Shown: positions 26,719 through 35,320, counted from the first letter of the stretch. The stretch: DNA of 64,000 nucleotides from Butyrivibrio sp. AE2015 (GCF_000420825.1 NZ_ATVR01000013.1:26401-90400), one strand, 5' to 3'. Translations and numbers: made by a program. The notes: a model not told the origin generated them from the letters alone.

Positions 26719-26783
26719 GGTCGACTTAATATTATTATCCATACTCCCATGTGGTTACCCACTTATCCGCCAGTTGTATGGAC
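26707..26783 (-). ncRNA. ZTP (pfl) riboswitch aptamer
   Basis: On the minus strand P1 is TCCATAC (26782-26776) with GTATGGA (26744-26738). Between them are AACTGGCGG, the short hairpin GTGGGTAACCAC and GGGAG. The conserved 3' element CCGCCTGGGC follows, and GGCGG can pair with CCGCC as the known pseudoknot. The aptamer senses ZMP/ZTP (AICAR and its triphosphate), which build up when 10-formyl-THF is short. The downstream genes use AICAR directly. Confidence 0.93.
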
Positions 26784-26789
26784 AAGATA

Positions 26790-26818
26790 AACATACACTT
26801 TTTGAATCCAAATTTCAA
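26790..26818 (-). promoter_or_regulatory. Predicted promoter of the purO-purH transcript
   Basis: On the minus strand TTGAAA (26818-26813) and TATGTT (26795-26790) are 17 bp apart. The expected start, about 26783, falls exactly at the 5' edge of the ZTP aptamer, so the RNA would begin with the riboswitch. Confidence 0.6.
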
Positions 26819-26856
26819 GATGGCATTTTGACTAAAATGCTTTTTGTAATGACTCA

Positions 26857-28641
26857 TTAGGACGCACTAACGAACTGCGAAGCGTAGAGATTGTAGTAAG
26901 CGCCCTTCTTTGCCATAAGGCTCTCATGATCACCCCACTCAAGAATTCCACCATCATCGATAAAGAATATTCTGTCTGCATTCTTTATGGTCGAAAGCCT
27001 GTGAGCCACAACAAATGAGGTTCTCTTTTTAAGCAACTCCTCTATTCCTCTCTGAACCAATATTTCCGTTTTGGTATCGATATTTGAGGTTGCTTCGTCA
27101 AGTATGAGTATCTTAGGATCAGTCAAAAGAGTTCTCGCAAAGGCAATAAGCTGCCTCTGTCCATTTGACAATCCTCCGCCTCTTTCTGTGATCACAGTAT
27201 CATAGCCATTCTCCATCTTTTCAATGAAATCATGGGCATGTACAGCCTTTGCTGCAGCGATCATCTCCTCATCAGTAGCATCCGTTTTTCCGTACTTGAT
27301 GTTATCCCTGATAGTACCTGAAAACAGGTAATTATCCTGAGTCATGATACCAAGCTGACTTCTAAGGGACTGTATTGTAACCTTGCTGATGTCTTTGCCA
27401 TCAACCAGAACGCGCCCGCTCTTGGTATTGTAGAATCTGCTGATAAGGCTCACTATCGTTGTCTTACCTGCACCGGTAGGACCAACAAGTGCTATTGTCT
27501 CACCTTTTTTAGCCTTAAAGCTTACATCTTTTAATATGTCCACATCAGGCTCATCGGGATATGCAAAGGTAACATGGTCAAATTCCACATTGCCCTTGAT
27601 CTCAGGCATATCCTCTGCCCCCTCGCCATTTTTCACAAGAGGCTCCATATCCATGATCTCGTAAACACGCTCTGCTGATGCAATATTTGTGATTAGCTTA
27701 TTGTAGTAGTTTGCAAGATTTCTTATAGGGTTAAAAAACATTCCAAGGTACAGAACGTACGCTGACAAAGTGCCTATGGACTCTGCAGTAACTCCAAGCC
27801 TTGTCACAGCAAGATAATACAAAGTGGCTGTTCCCAGTCCTCCTGCAATCTCAATTGTAGGGCTATACAGGTCTGCAATAACAACTGCCCTTCTGAAGGC
27901 ATGTATCACCTCATCAACAATATCTCCAAACTCCCTGTTGGCTTCATCTTCAGCGTTAAAGCTCTGTATAACTGACACTCCCTCAATTCCTTCATGAATA
28001 AAGGCTGTCATGTTAGAGTCCTTCTTTTTCCACATCTGCCATCTCTTATGAGCGAGAATCTCACAAAAATATAACCCAAAGAGAATAATTGGCACTGCAA
28101 CTGCCGCTGATAGTGAAAGCACTGGGCTCTTTACGATCATTATTACCAGGATCACTATAAGGCTTACTGCTTCCGGAGCAAGAGTTGTTATAGTGCTTGA
28201 AAGAACCTCTTTTAGCGCATTTACATCACCTGTGACCCTTGCAAGGATCTTACCTGAGGGCCGCTGATCAAAAAAGTCCACTCCAAGCTCCTGTATGTGG
28301 ATATAGAGCTTTCTTCTGATATTCAGGATCATGTCATTTGAAATATCTGCCATGATCCGCCTCCATACCCTGGTTGCAAAATAGCTGATTACTGCAAGTC
28401 CTATCATGATGCCGGCCATTATAAACAGGCCTCTCACATTCCCGTTTACTATCTCATCATCTATTACTTTTTCTATCAAAAGTGGATAAACCGTTGATAT
28501 CGCTACTGTCAAAAGAATAAGCAGCGTAACTGCTACGATTTTTCCTCTGTACTCCAGGAGATTGGCAAAAAGTCTTTTTAGAACATCGACCTTTATGCTC
28601 TCCTTTAATTCCTCATCTTCTCTGGTGCTGTTTATAGCCAT
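26857..28641 (-). CDS. ABC exporter half-transporter with canonical nucleotide site
   Basis: Type IV ABC exporter of 594 residues: six membrane helices in the first ~320 residues, then an ATPase domain. Walker A GPTGAGKTT, signature LSNGQRQL, Walker B ILILDEATSNID with the catalytic Glu, and the switch His in AHRLST are present. Its partner is the gene just upstream (44 bp), whose catalytic residue is Asp, the asymmetry of heterodimeric drug exporters such as BmrCD, LmrCD and TM287/288. The start has an AAGGAGG ribosome site. Substrates are likely drugs or lipids; not determinable from sequence. Confidence 0.92.
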   Translation of the reverse strand: MAINSTREDEELKESIKVDVLKRLFANLLEYRGKIVAVTLLILLTVAISTVYPLLIEKVIDDEIVNGNVRGLFIMAGIMIGLAVISYFATRVWRRIMADISNDMILNIRRKLYIHIQELGVDFFDQRPSGKILARVTGDVNALKEVLSSTITTLAPEAVSLIVILVIMIVKSPVLSLSAAVAVPIILFGLYFCEILAHKRWQMWKKKDSNMTAFIHEGIEGVSVIQSFNAEDEANREFGDIVDEVIHAFRRAVVIADLYSPTIEIAGGLGTATLYYLAVTRLGVTAESIGTLSAYVLYLGMFFNPIRNLANYYNKLITNIASAERVYEIMDMEPLVKNGEGAEDMPEIKGNVEFDHVTFAYPDEPDVDILKDVSFKAKKGETIALVGPTGAGKTTIVSLISRFYNTKSGRVLVDGKDISKVTIQSLRSQLGIMTQDNYLFSGTIRDNIKYGKTDATDEEMIAAAKAVHAHDFIEKMENGYDTVITERGGGLSNGQRQLIAFARTLLTDPKILILDEATSNIDTKTEILVQRGIEELLKKRTSFVVAHRLSTIKNADRIFFIDDGGILEWGDHESLMAKKGAYYNLYASQFVSAS

Positions 28642-28685
28642 GTAAACACCTCCTTATGCCTTATCCAATGTTGCAGGTAAAAGAA

Positions 28686-30440
28686 TTACTGCCCTGAAGC
28701 CATAGCTCTTCTATAGTCGCCGTATTGAGCTTCATATGTGCTGTAATAGAGGCCTCTTTTCGCTAAAAGTTCAGCATGTGTGCCCCTTTCTTTTACCATT
28801 CCGTTTTCCAAAACAATGATCTCATCGGCATCTTTAACTGATGAAATTCTGTGACCGATGATGATCTTACTCATATCTTTCTTATCTTTAAGTTCCTGCT
28901 GAATAGCTGCCTCAGTCTCCATATCAAGGGCTGATGTGGAATCATCCAGAATTAGAAGATCAGCTTTTTTAGCAAGAGCTCTCGCAATAGAAAGTCTCTG
29001 CTTTTGTCCGCCTGAAAGGCCAATTCCCCTCTCGCCGATAACTGCGTCATAACCATCTGTGATCTTTTCCACAAATTCCTTGGCATGGGCGCTTTTTATG
29101 GCGCGCCTTACAGTAATGTCATCCATTGTAGCCTTGCTTCCAAGTCTCACATTTTCAGTGATGGTATCTGAGAAAAGAAATACATCCTGCGTAACGACTG
29201 ATGAAAATGCTCTTATATCAGCCATTGACATATCCTTTATGTCTTTTCCATTGATCCTGACGGCTCCTTTTGAAGTGTCATAAAACCTCTCAATGAGATT
29301 GACTATCGTGCTCTTTCCTGCTCCGGTAGCTCCCATGATTCCAAGAGTCTTGCCCTTCTCAATGGTAAAAGAAATATCTTTAAGGATCTTCTTTCCTTCC
29401 ATCTCGAAACTCACATTGTCAAAAGCGATTTCTCCGCTTCTAACCACGCTCTCCATAGATAGCTCTTTTTCTTCACCCCATGCATCCATTGGAGCATCAG
29501 TTATTTCAGGCTTTGTAGACATAACCTTTTCAATCTTTTTGTATCCTGCAAGTCCCTGAGAAACAAGTGACAACATCCATCCAAGATTCTCGATTGGCCA
29601 TACGATGCTGATCGAATATGATACAAAAGCCACAAGGGTACCATATGTGATGCTGCCCTTAATAGCCGCATATCCTCCAATTGCTACCACGAAGGTCTGC
29701 ATGATCTTTGGAATCATTCCAAGAAGAGGATCCGTGTCCGCAAGATCTGTAGCAAACTTTTTGTTGGAATCTGCATATTCAAGATTCTTTTCATCAAACT
29801 TCTTAAGCTCACTGCTTTCAGCAGAAAATGCCTTAACTGTCCTTACTCCCGATATATTCTCTTCCACTACCTTGGTAAGAGCGGCGTTCTTTTCGCTGAT
29901 ATCGTCATAGTCCTTGTTAAGCTGTTTTTCCAGATGAAGAGCTATATAAGCAAGCGGCGGCATGAATACAAGCGGAACTATACTGAGCTTCCAGTTAAGT
30001 GATACCATGCAGATGATGACTCCAAAGAAATAAATGGTCGCCTCTGTCATGAGCATTCCAACAAAGCCTGTAAGGTCCCACACTGAGCCGGCATCATCCT
30101 TAACTCTTGCCATAAGTTCGCCGGTATTGTTTTTGTCAAAATAGCCCTTATGAAGTGAAAAGATATGCTTCATCATATCCTTTCTAAGGCCTGAAGCCAC
30201 GCGGCATCCCGACATGTCACACAAAAACTCTTTGACAAACTGGAAAACTGCCCTTCCAAGGCCTGCTGCCACGTACAGGAGAATATCTCTCCTGAATATA
30301 TCCATATTTCTTCCCACGATCACATCATCCACCATGGAAAGCGTTATAAACGGCACGAGAATATCAACCAGGGTACTTAAGACAAGGCATATACCGCCGA
30401 TTAAATATCTCCACCAGTTCCTAAAAATGTACTTTTTCAT
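28686..30440 (-). CDS. ABC exporter half-transporter with degenerate nucleotide site (BmrC-like)
   Basis: This 584-residue partner subunit has a six-helix domain and an ATPase domain with Walker A GATGAGKST, perfect signature LSGGQKQRL and Walker B LLILDDSTSALD. The second Asp of that motif replaces the catalytic Glu, which makes the site hydrolysis-poor as in the BmrC-type subunit of heterodimers. The switch His is in GHRISS. I start at the ATG at 30440; a GTG three codons earlier overlaps the likely ribosome site AAAGGATG. Expression seems controlled by the leader peptide and terminators upstream. Confidence 0.92.
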   Translation of the reverse strand: MKKYIFRNWWRYLIGGICLVLSTLVDILVPFITLSMVDDVIVGRNMDIFRRDILLYVAAGLGRAVFQFVKEFLCDMSGCRVASGLRKDMMKHIFSLHKGYFDKNNTGELMARVKDDAGSVWDLTGFVGMLMTEATIYFFGVIICMVSLNWKLSIVPLVFMPPLAYIALHLEKQLNKDYDDISEKNAALTKVVEENISGVRTVKAFSAESSELKKFDEKNLEYADSNKKFATDLADTDPLLGMIPKIMQTFVVAIGGYAAIKGSITYGTLVAFVSYSISIVWPIENLGWMLSLVSQGLAGYKKIEKVMSTKPEITDAPMDAWGEEKELSMESVVRSGEIAFDNVSFEMEGKKILKDISFTIEKGKTLGIMGATGAGKSTIVNLIERFYDTSKGAVRINGKDIKDMSMADIRAFSSVVTQDVFLFSDTITENVRLGSKATMDDITVRRAIKSAHAKEFVEKITDGYDAVIGERGIGLSGGQKQRLSIARALAKKADLLILDDSTSALDMETEAAIQQELKDKKDMSKIIIGHRISSVKDADEIIVLENGMVKERGTHAELLAKRGLYYSTYEAQYGDYRRAMASGQ

Positions 30441-30487
30441 AAATATCACATCCTTTTGCGCTGCGCGCTGTTGCTAAAACTAGTTGT

Positions 30488-30531
30488 CAAAAAAGAAAAA
30501 CGATAGGAAATCCCATGGAGATCCTACCGTT
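30488..30531 (-). terminator. Second attenuator hairpin before the ABC exporter genes
   Basis: On the minus strand AACGGTAGGA (30531-30522) pairs with TCCTATCGTT (30508-30499), one wobble, closing an inner TCC/GGA stem, and is followed by TTTTCTTTTTT (to 30488). It lies between the first terminator and the exporter start, so an RNA must pass both. Confidence 0.8.
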
Positions 30532-30567
30532 TCTTACACCAAAGACTGGCGCCGTTATCTTTGTGCA

Positions 30568-30604
30568 TAAAAAAAGCGCGATCTCCATTTGCGGAAACCG
30601 CGCT
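30568..30604 (-). terminator. First attenuator hairpin downstream of the leader peptide
   Basis: A 12-bp stem with two G-U pairs (minus strand AGCGCGGTTTCC, 30604-30593, with GGAGATCGCGCT, 30586-30575) has a 6-nt loop and is followed by seven T (30574-30568). It lies 25 bp after the stop of the 23-codon leader. Its 5' arm can instead pair with the leader's own ACCTCGCTG segment. Confidence 0.9.
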
Positions 30605-30629
30605 GATAATACATTCGAGTATACTTACA

Positions 30630-30701
30630 TCAAGCAAACTCCAGCGAGGTAACCACATTATTCCTATTAACTAAATTATTAAGTCTAACTCTGATAATCA
30701 T
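30630..30701 (-). CDS. Leader peptide of the ABC exporter attenuator, 23 residues
   Basis: A short ORF begins MIIRVRLNN and ends TSLEFA, with the ribosome site AAAGGAGG (30720-30713) 11 nt before the ATG. It is too basic and short for an enzyme and is followed by two intrinsic terminators and then the exporter pair, the arrangement of the BmrB leader in Bacillus. Codons 18-20 (ACC TCG CTG) can pair with the 5' arm of the first terminator, so a ribosome stalled earlier by an antibiotic would free them to prevent termination, whereas one that reaches the stop would cover them. The peptide itself resembles no leader I recognise. Confidence 0.75.
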   Translation of the reverse strand: MIIRVRLNNLVNRNNVVTSLEFA

Positions 30702-30742
30702 TATTGTGTTTACCTCCTTTCGTATTTTTATTGACTATAAAT

Positions 30743-30771
30743 ACATTATTATGATTGACTAAACTTGTCAA
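30743..30771 (-). promoter_or_regulatory. Predicted promoter of the exporter leader RNA
   Basis: A perfect -35 TTGACA (30771-30766, minus strand) is followed after 17 bp by TAATGT (30748-30743). The -10 is poor but the -35 is perfect and the distance to the leader ribosome site is suitable. Confidence 0.4.
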
Positions 30772-30790
30772 CAAAAAAATATCGTAAACA

Positions 30791-31879
30791 CTATTTCTTT
30801 TTAATTCCAAGTACTGCCCACCTGAAAAAGGGGATCCTTGAGATGATCTCATATAGTCCATAGCCAAATACAAAACCAGCGACAAGGCTAAGCATATAAC
30901 ATGCTAATGGGGGCAATAACCTGTTCTTGGCAAATATAAATGCCATGGATGAAATTCCCAAATAATGGAAAACATAGAGGCCAAAACTCTTTTTACTCAT
31001 CCAGGTAAAAAAGCTGTTTGTAAAATCTAAGTATCTCGCCATACCTGATAACACTGCCAATGAACCAAAGTACGCACAGGCTGCAAAAAGCGGCCCTCTG
31101 TTTATAGGGACATCAGCGTAATTTTTACCCTTTTGCACCAAAAAGTACAAAACCGAGAAACTTATGCACAAAAGAAATCCAAAGAGCATAAATCCCCAGG
31201 TATATTTCTTAAGCTTCTCCATTACTTCATCGTTTGAAAAAACAAAGTAACCCAGCATGAAGAATACAAAATAAAACCCGAATCTGTAAACCACAACAAT
31301 AGGTGTATTAAGGATCTGTGCTGCTCCCCAAACAGGCAGGTATAAAAGGATCACCATCCAAATGGGAGTTTTAGCCCCAAGCTCAAGAAGCCTGTTTTTT
31401 TCGATCTTTCTCAATAGAATTAGTACCATGCTATATAACCAGAGAAGATGCATAAACCACAATACACCACTTCCTGATGCAACCATTATCAGGAAAATCA
31501 CAGGCTTTGGCACTCCCATGGCAGGCAGATCCTGAAAAGCTGTCCCTAAGCTAATGTTTATGTATCCTTGAATGAACTGGAATGCAAAAAGTCCAATAGT
31601 CGAAGGCACCAGTAATTTCAGGGTTCTGGCGCTAATAAAGTCCTTGTCACTGTGTTTATCAAGATATATCCTGCTGCTTATCCCTGCCACAATGAATAGA
31701 AGTGGCATAAACCAAGGATACACAAAATACTGAAAAATATCGTAATATTGTACATCCAGGTTCGTGATCTTTCCAACTCCGCCAACGATTCCTTCTGCGT
31801 TATACATATATAGAACATGATATAAAACAACGATCACTACAGTAATCCATCTGATATTATCAAGATAATGCCTGCGCAT
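30791..31879 (-). CDS. Acyltransferase-3 family integral membrane protein
   Basis: The 362-residue protein opens with MRRHYLDNIRWITVVIVVLY, where the family's YLDxLRxxAxxxVVxxH pattern is recognised, and has about ten hydrophobic segments. Related proteins (OatA-like and others) O-acylate cell-wall or exported molecules. It has no extracellular SGNH domain, so it is the membrane half only. The start at 31879 has AAAGGAG; a longer in-frame start lacks one. It is the last gene after the Bce-like module, 81 bp behind the permease, and its ribosome site can be locked in a hairpin. Confidence 0.85.
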   Translation of the reverse strand: MRRHYLDNIRWITVVIVVLYHVLYMYNAEGIVGGVGKITNLDVQYYDIFQYFVYPWFMPLLFIVAGISSRIYLDKHSDKDFISARTLKLLVPSTIGLFAFQFIQGYINISLGTAFQDLPAMGVPKPVIFLIMVASGSGVLWFMHLLWLYSMVLILLRKIEKNRLLELGAKTPIWMVILLYLPVWGAAQILNTPIVVVYRFGFYFVFFMLGYFVFSNDEVMEKLKKYTWGFMLFGFLLCISFSVLYFLVQKGKNYADVPINRGPLFAACAYFGSLAVLSGMARYLDFTNSFFTWMSKKSFGLYVFHYLGISSMAFIFAKNRLLPPLACYMLSLVAGFVFGYGLYEIISRIPFFRWAVLGIKKK

Positions 31880-31884
31880 TTTTT

Positions 31885-31931
31885 TGCTCCTTTCATATCC
31901 CATTATCATAATACCGAACATAAAAGGAGCA
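31885..31931 (-). promoter_or_regulatory. Hairpin that can sequester the acyltransferase ribosome site
   Basis: A 12-bp inverted repeat with one wobble (31885-31896 and 31920-31931) forms, on the minus strand, TGCTCCTTTTAT pairing with ATGAAAGGAGCA. The second arm is the ribosome site AAAGGAG itself, 5 bp before the ATG. No T-run follows, so it is not an intrinsic terminator. It would lower acyltransferase translation relative to the upstream permease. Confidence 0.55.
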
Positions 31932-31960
31932 GTAAATATTTTCACTTATTTTATATTGTT

Positions 31961-34540
31961 TTACACTGAATCCTCTTTCAGTGCCTCTATGATATTGTCA
32001 TCCTTTATCTTATTAACACTAAGCGCCATGCTGATTCCAAGTATTCCAAATACTGCAGCTATCACGATCAGATACATAAGCCAGTCCAGATCAAATGTAA
32101 AAAGATTGCTCTCAAATACGTTATACATCAATAGGCTGAGCACGATAGATGCCGGGATTCCGAACATGAGTGCCTTTATGCCATAGAGCATTGTCTCAAG
32201 TCTTATCATCTTTTTAAAACCGCCACTTGAAAGGCCTACTGACTTGTACATAGCAAACTCCTTTCTCCTAAGGAGCACTCCCGTTGATATGGTGTTTACA
32301 ATATTTGCTATGGCAATGAGCGTCAAAAGCGCAGTGAACCCATACATTGCAGTCTTAAGCATCAAAGTGACCGTATCCATTACCATGGCTGTATCGGTCA
32401 GGTCAGAACAATAGTAATTGTGATATCCCTCACCCTCAAACATTTGGTATATTCTGTCGTAAACTTCCCTGTGATCAGTCGTTTCAACTCCCAGATCTAC
32501 AACCAGTTTTTCCTCAGGAAGCACCTCTTTTGCCTTGGAAAAATACATAGATGCCGGTACATAGACAGCTATATTGGTCTTAGGAACCAGATCGTAAACC
32601 TTATTGTCGGCATCATATTTCACAAAAGCTTGTATTTCCACAGCCGGCGGATACCCCTGTGTCTTATCGTAGTGTAAAGACTGGCCCAAAATTTCATCAT
32701 TAAACACTTCGCTTGGTTTCTTTTCGTGGAAAAAGTCATTTAGCAGCACGCCTTTCAAAGTATCCTGATAATAGTCATCCCGCTCAAGTCCGTTGTCAGC
32801 AAGTATCTTATCAAATTCCTGATCATCAATTGCCAAGACAAACATTCCCACCAAGTCAAGTTTTGAGAACTCAGGCAAAAGAAACTTCGGGTCAGCAATA
32901 TCTGTATTAGCAAGTTCAGTCTTAGAATCAGGGCCTTTTTTGAAAAGAAACTGAATCATGCTGACGCTGTACACATCATCAACACCTTCCATATCTTTAA
33001 GAGCGTTTCGCAGCTTGCCTTCCTCAGAAAGTGAACAAGACGCTACTATCTGATATGGAATCTGGAATTCAAATTTATTAGCTCTTTCAATTGATTTGCA
33101 AAAGAAATTAATAACCAGGAACAGGATAACCGACACTGCGATAGTTACAGTAATAACCTTCCCTTTTACGCCATTTCTTTTTATATTCTTGTAGGCAAGT
33201 TCTCCCTCATATCCAAAGATTCTCCTTATAAGAGGGTTTACCTTGAGCTTTCTTGCCTTAACTTTAATAACGTTGTTCTGCCTGAGCGCATCTATTGGCA
33301 TGACTTTTGCAGCCCTTATCGCCGGGACAAAAGTTGAGATCATTATTGTTATCGCTGCAAAAAATACAATTGCTGCCAAAACACTGATGTCACAAACTAT
33401 AGGTATTCCACCACTCATTCCCTTGGCAGCAAACAGCATATCCGACTCAATGATCTTTTCGCCAAGAATATCAAGCGTTATTTTAGTTCCTATATATCCC
33501 AGCAAAAGCCCCAAAGGGATGCCTACAAATCCCAGAACTAGTCCCTCATAATAAATAGAAAATCTCTTTTGCCTTGCTGTAGCACCCACACTTGCAAGCA
33601 TTCCCAGATAGCGCATTCTCTCTGTCAATGACATTCCGATAGAATTGAAGATAAGAATGACCGAAGTTCCAATTACAATTGCAAGTGCTATGCCCATCAT
33701 TACAAAAAAAGATCTGTAAGTTCCGGCACTTCCTTCAAATGAAAAAACGCTCAGCAGGTACTCTGTGTTCAGGCTGTATTTTTTAATTCCATAATACGAA
33801 ACAATGCTCTTAAGCTGCTTTATTGCAGTGGTGTTGCATTTTTTTAGCTGAATGAACACCTGCGCTTTTTCAGTATCAGGATAAAAATCACTGTCCAGGC
33901 CACGAAGTATATCCCAGTCTTTTGTTGGCATATTCCCATGAAGGATTGCTGTTACTGTACATGTCTCGGTTGAAAGCGTCTCAAACTTCTCATTTGAGCG
34001 ATAATTGCCTCCAAGGTAAAGAAAGCCTTCAAGTTCATCATTTATATATCTATAGCCCTGTTCAAAAGTAAGTGAATCCCCTATTTTAAGGTTTTCAAGG
34101 CCATTATCTATGAGGAACTGCTCCTCCACAGCAATTTCCGAAGAATTCTTTGGAAGAGCGCCCTCATAATCAGTTACAACCGCCATAGAAAGATAGTTTT
34201 CATCAGCATGCTGGATATTTCCCACTCTGAATCTGTACTCTTTATCATTTATGAGCCTTATGCCGCTCTGTTCTTTTTCCATCTCACAAACGCCTGCTAT
34301 GGCAATTCTTTTATCCTGAGATAGAGAGGAAAACTGCTCGTAGCTTACCTCGTCAAACTCGGCATGTACATTTCCGTCAGAGCGAACGGCTATGGTTCCA
34401 AAAAACTTAAAAAAAGAGAACACTCCAAGGATTATAGCGCTGATAAGTGCTGTGGATGTAGCTATCCCAAGCACAGTTACAATAGTTCTTTTCCTGTTTC
34501 CAAAAAGGTGCTTCAAGGTGAGTTTTGATACAATATTCAT
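31961..34540 (-). CDS. FtsX-type ABC transporter permease with two extracytoplasmic domains
   Basis: An 859-residue permease. One helix at about 15-40 is followed by a large external domain, three helices within 275-415, another helix near 465-485, a second external domain of about 210 residues, and three helices to the end. The FtsX cores are seen as SVGATARQKRFSIYYEG and SVGLSSGGFKKMIRLE. This duplicated layout differs from classical 10-helix BceB permeases, which have one large loop. The ATG overlaps the stop of the ATPase gene (ATGA). With the kinase and regulator upstream it fits a peptide-antibiotic sensing/resistance module. Confidence 0.9.
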   Translation of the reverse strand: MNIVSKLTLKHLFGNRKRTIVTVLGIATSTALISAIILGVFSFFKFFGTIAVRSDGNVHAEFDEVSYEQFSSLSQDKRIAIAGVCEMEKEQSGIRLINDKEYRFRVGNIQHADENYLSMAVVTDYEGALPKNSSEIAVEEQFLIDNGLENLKIGDSLTFEQGYRYINDELEGFLYLGGNYRSNEKFETLSTETCTVTAILHGNMPTKDWDILRGLDSDFYPDTEKAQVFIQLKKCNTTAIKQLKSIVSYYGIKKYSLNTEYLLSVFSFEGSAGTYRSFFVMMGIALAIVIGTSVILIFNSIGMSLTERMRYLGMLASVGATARQKRFSIYYEGLVLGFVGIPLGLLLGYIGTKITLDILGEKIIESDMLFAAKGMSGGIPIVCDISVLAAIVFFAAITIMISTFVPAIRAAKVMPIDALRQNNVIKVKARKLKVNPLIRRIFGYEGELAYKNIKRNGVKGKVITVTIAVSVILFLVINFFCKSIERANKFEFQIPYQIVASCSLSEEGKLRNALKDMEGVDDVYSVSMIQFLFKKGPDSKTELANTDIADPKFLLPEFSKLDLVGMFVLAIDDQEFDKILADNGLERDDYYQDTLKGVLLNDFFHEKKPSEVFNDEILGQSLHYDKTQGYPPAVEIQAFVKYDADNKVYDLVPKTNIAVYVPASMYFSKAKEVLPEEKLVVDLGVETTDHREVYDRIYQMFEGEGYHNYYCSDLTDTAMVMDTVTLMLKTAMYGFTALLTLIAIANIVNTISTGVLLRRKEFAMYKSVGLSSGGFKKMIRLETMLYGIKALMFGIPASIVLSLLMYNVFESNLFTFDLDWLMYLIVIAAVFGILGISMALSVNKIKDDNIIEALKEDSV

Positions 34541-35232
34541 GATGCCATCACCCCTTCTTTCTTGGAATCACGGGTAATCTGACCATCTTCAATTGTTATA
34601 ACTCTGTCTGCAGAAAGAGCTATCTTTTCATCATGAGTAATGATTATAACAGTCTGATTGTTCTCTTTATTGAATTTGCGCAAAAGAGATATGATTTCCC
34701 TGCTATTTTCCGAATCAAGGTTTCCTGTTGGCTCATCTGCAAGAAGCAGTGCCGGATGATTCATAAGAGCTCTTCCAATGGAAACTCTCTGCTGCTGTCC
34801 TCCTGAAAGCTGTCCGGGAAGATGTGATAATCTGTCCTTAAGCCCAAGCTTTTCCACAAGATCTTTTAAAAGCTTTTTATCCGGTTTCTTACCATCAAGC
34901 AAAATGGGGAGCGTCATGTTTTCTTCCACATTTAGTATTGGAATAAGATTGTAAAACTGATATATAAGTCCTATGTTTCTTCTGCGGAAAATAGCAAGTT
35001 TTGTTTCATCTAGCTTTCCAATATCTGTTCCTGCTATGTTGACAACACCTGAGGATGGTACATCAACGCCTCCTAAAATATGCAAAAGCGTTGACTTACC
35101 GGAGCCTGAAGGCCCTACAATCGCCACGAATTCCCCTTGCTCTATATCAAAAGAAACGTCTTTAAGGGCATCGACTCTCGTTTCTCCATTTCCATATACT
35201 TTGCAAAGGTTTCTGATTTCCAAAATATTCAT
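34537..35232 (-). CDS. ABC transporter ATPase (MacB/BceA type)
   Basis: Stand-alone ATPase of 231 residues in the lipoprotein/peptide export class. Walker A GPSGSGKST, Q-loop YQFYNLIPILNVEEN, signature LSGGQQQRV, Walker B LLLADEPTGNLD and switch His ITHDE are all present; the YQFYNL and DEPTGNLDS spellings are typical for FtsX-permease partners. The chosen ATG follows GGGAG; a TTG nine codons upstream is less likely. It overlaps the permease start by 4 bp. A BceR-like site lies about 90 bp upstream. Confidence 0.95.
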   Translation of the reverse strand: MNILEIRNLCKVYGNGETRVDALKDVSFDIEQGEFVAIVGPSGSGKSTLLHILGGVDVPSSGVVNIAGTDIGKLDETKLAIFRRRNIGLIYQFYNLIPILNVEENMTLPILLDGKKPDKKLLKDLVEKLGLKDRLSHLPGQLSGGQQQRVSIGRALMNHPALLLADEPTGNLDSENSREIISLLRKFNKENNQTVIIITHDEKIALSADRVITIEDGQITRDSKKEGVMAS

Positions 35233-35320
35233 TTTTCTTTTGTCTCCCTTCTCAAACAAACTCTATTTTTTATCTGAGAACAGATTAAAACTCCAGTATT
35301 ACTGCCTTGTGACTATTTCA

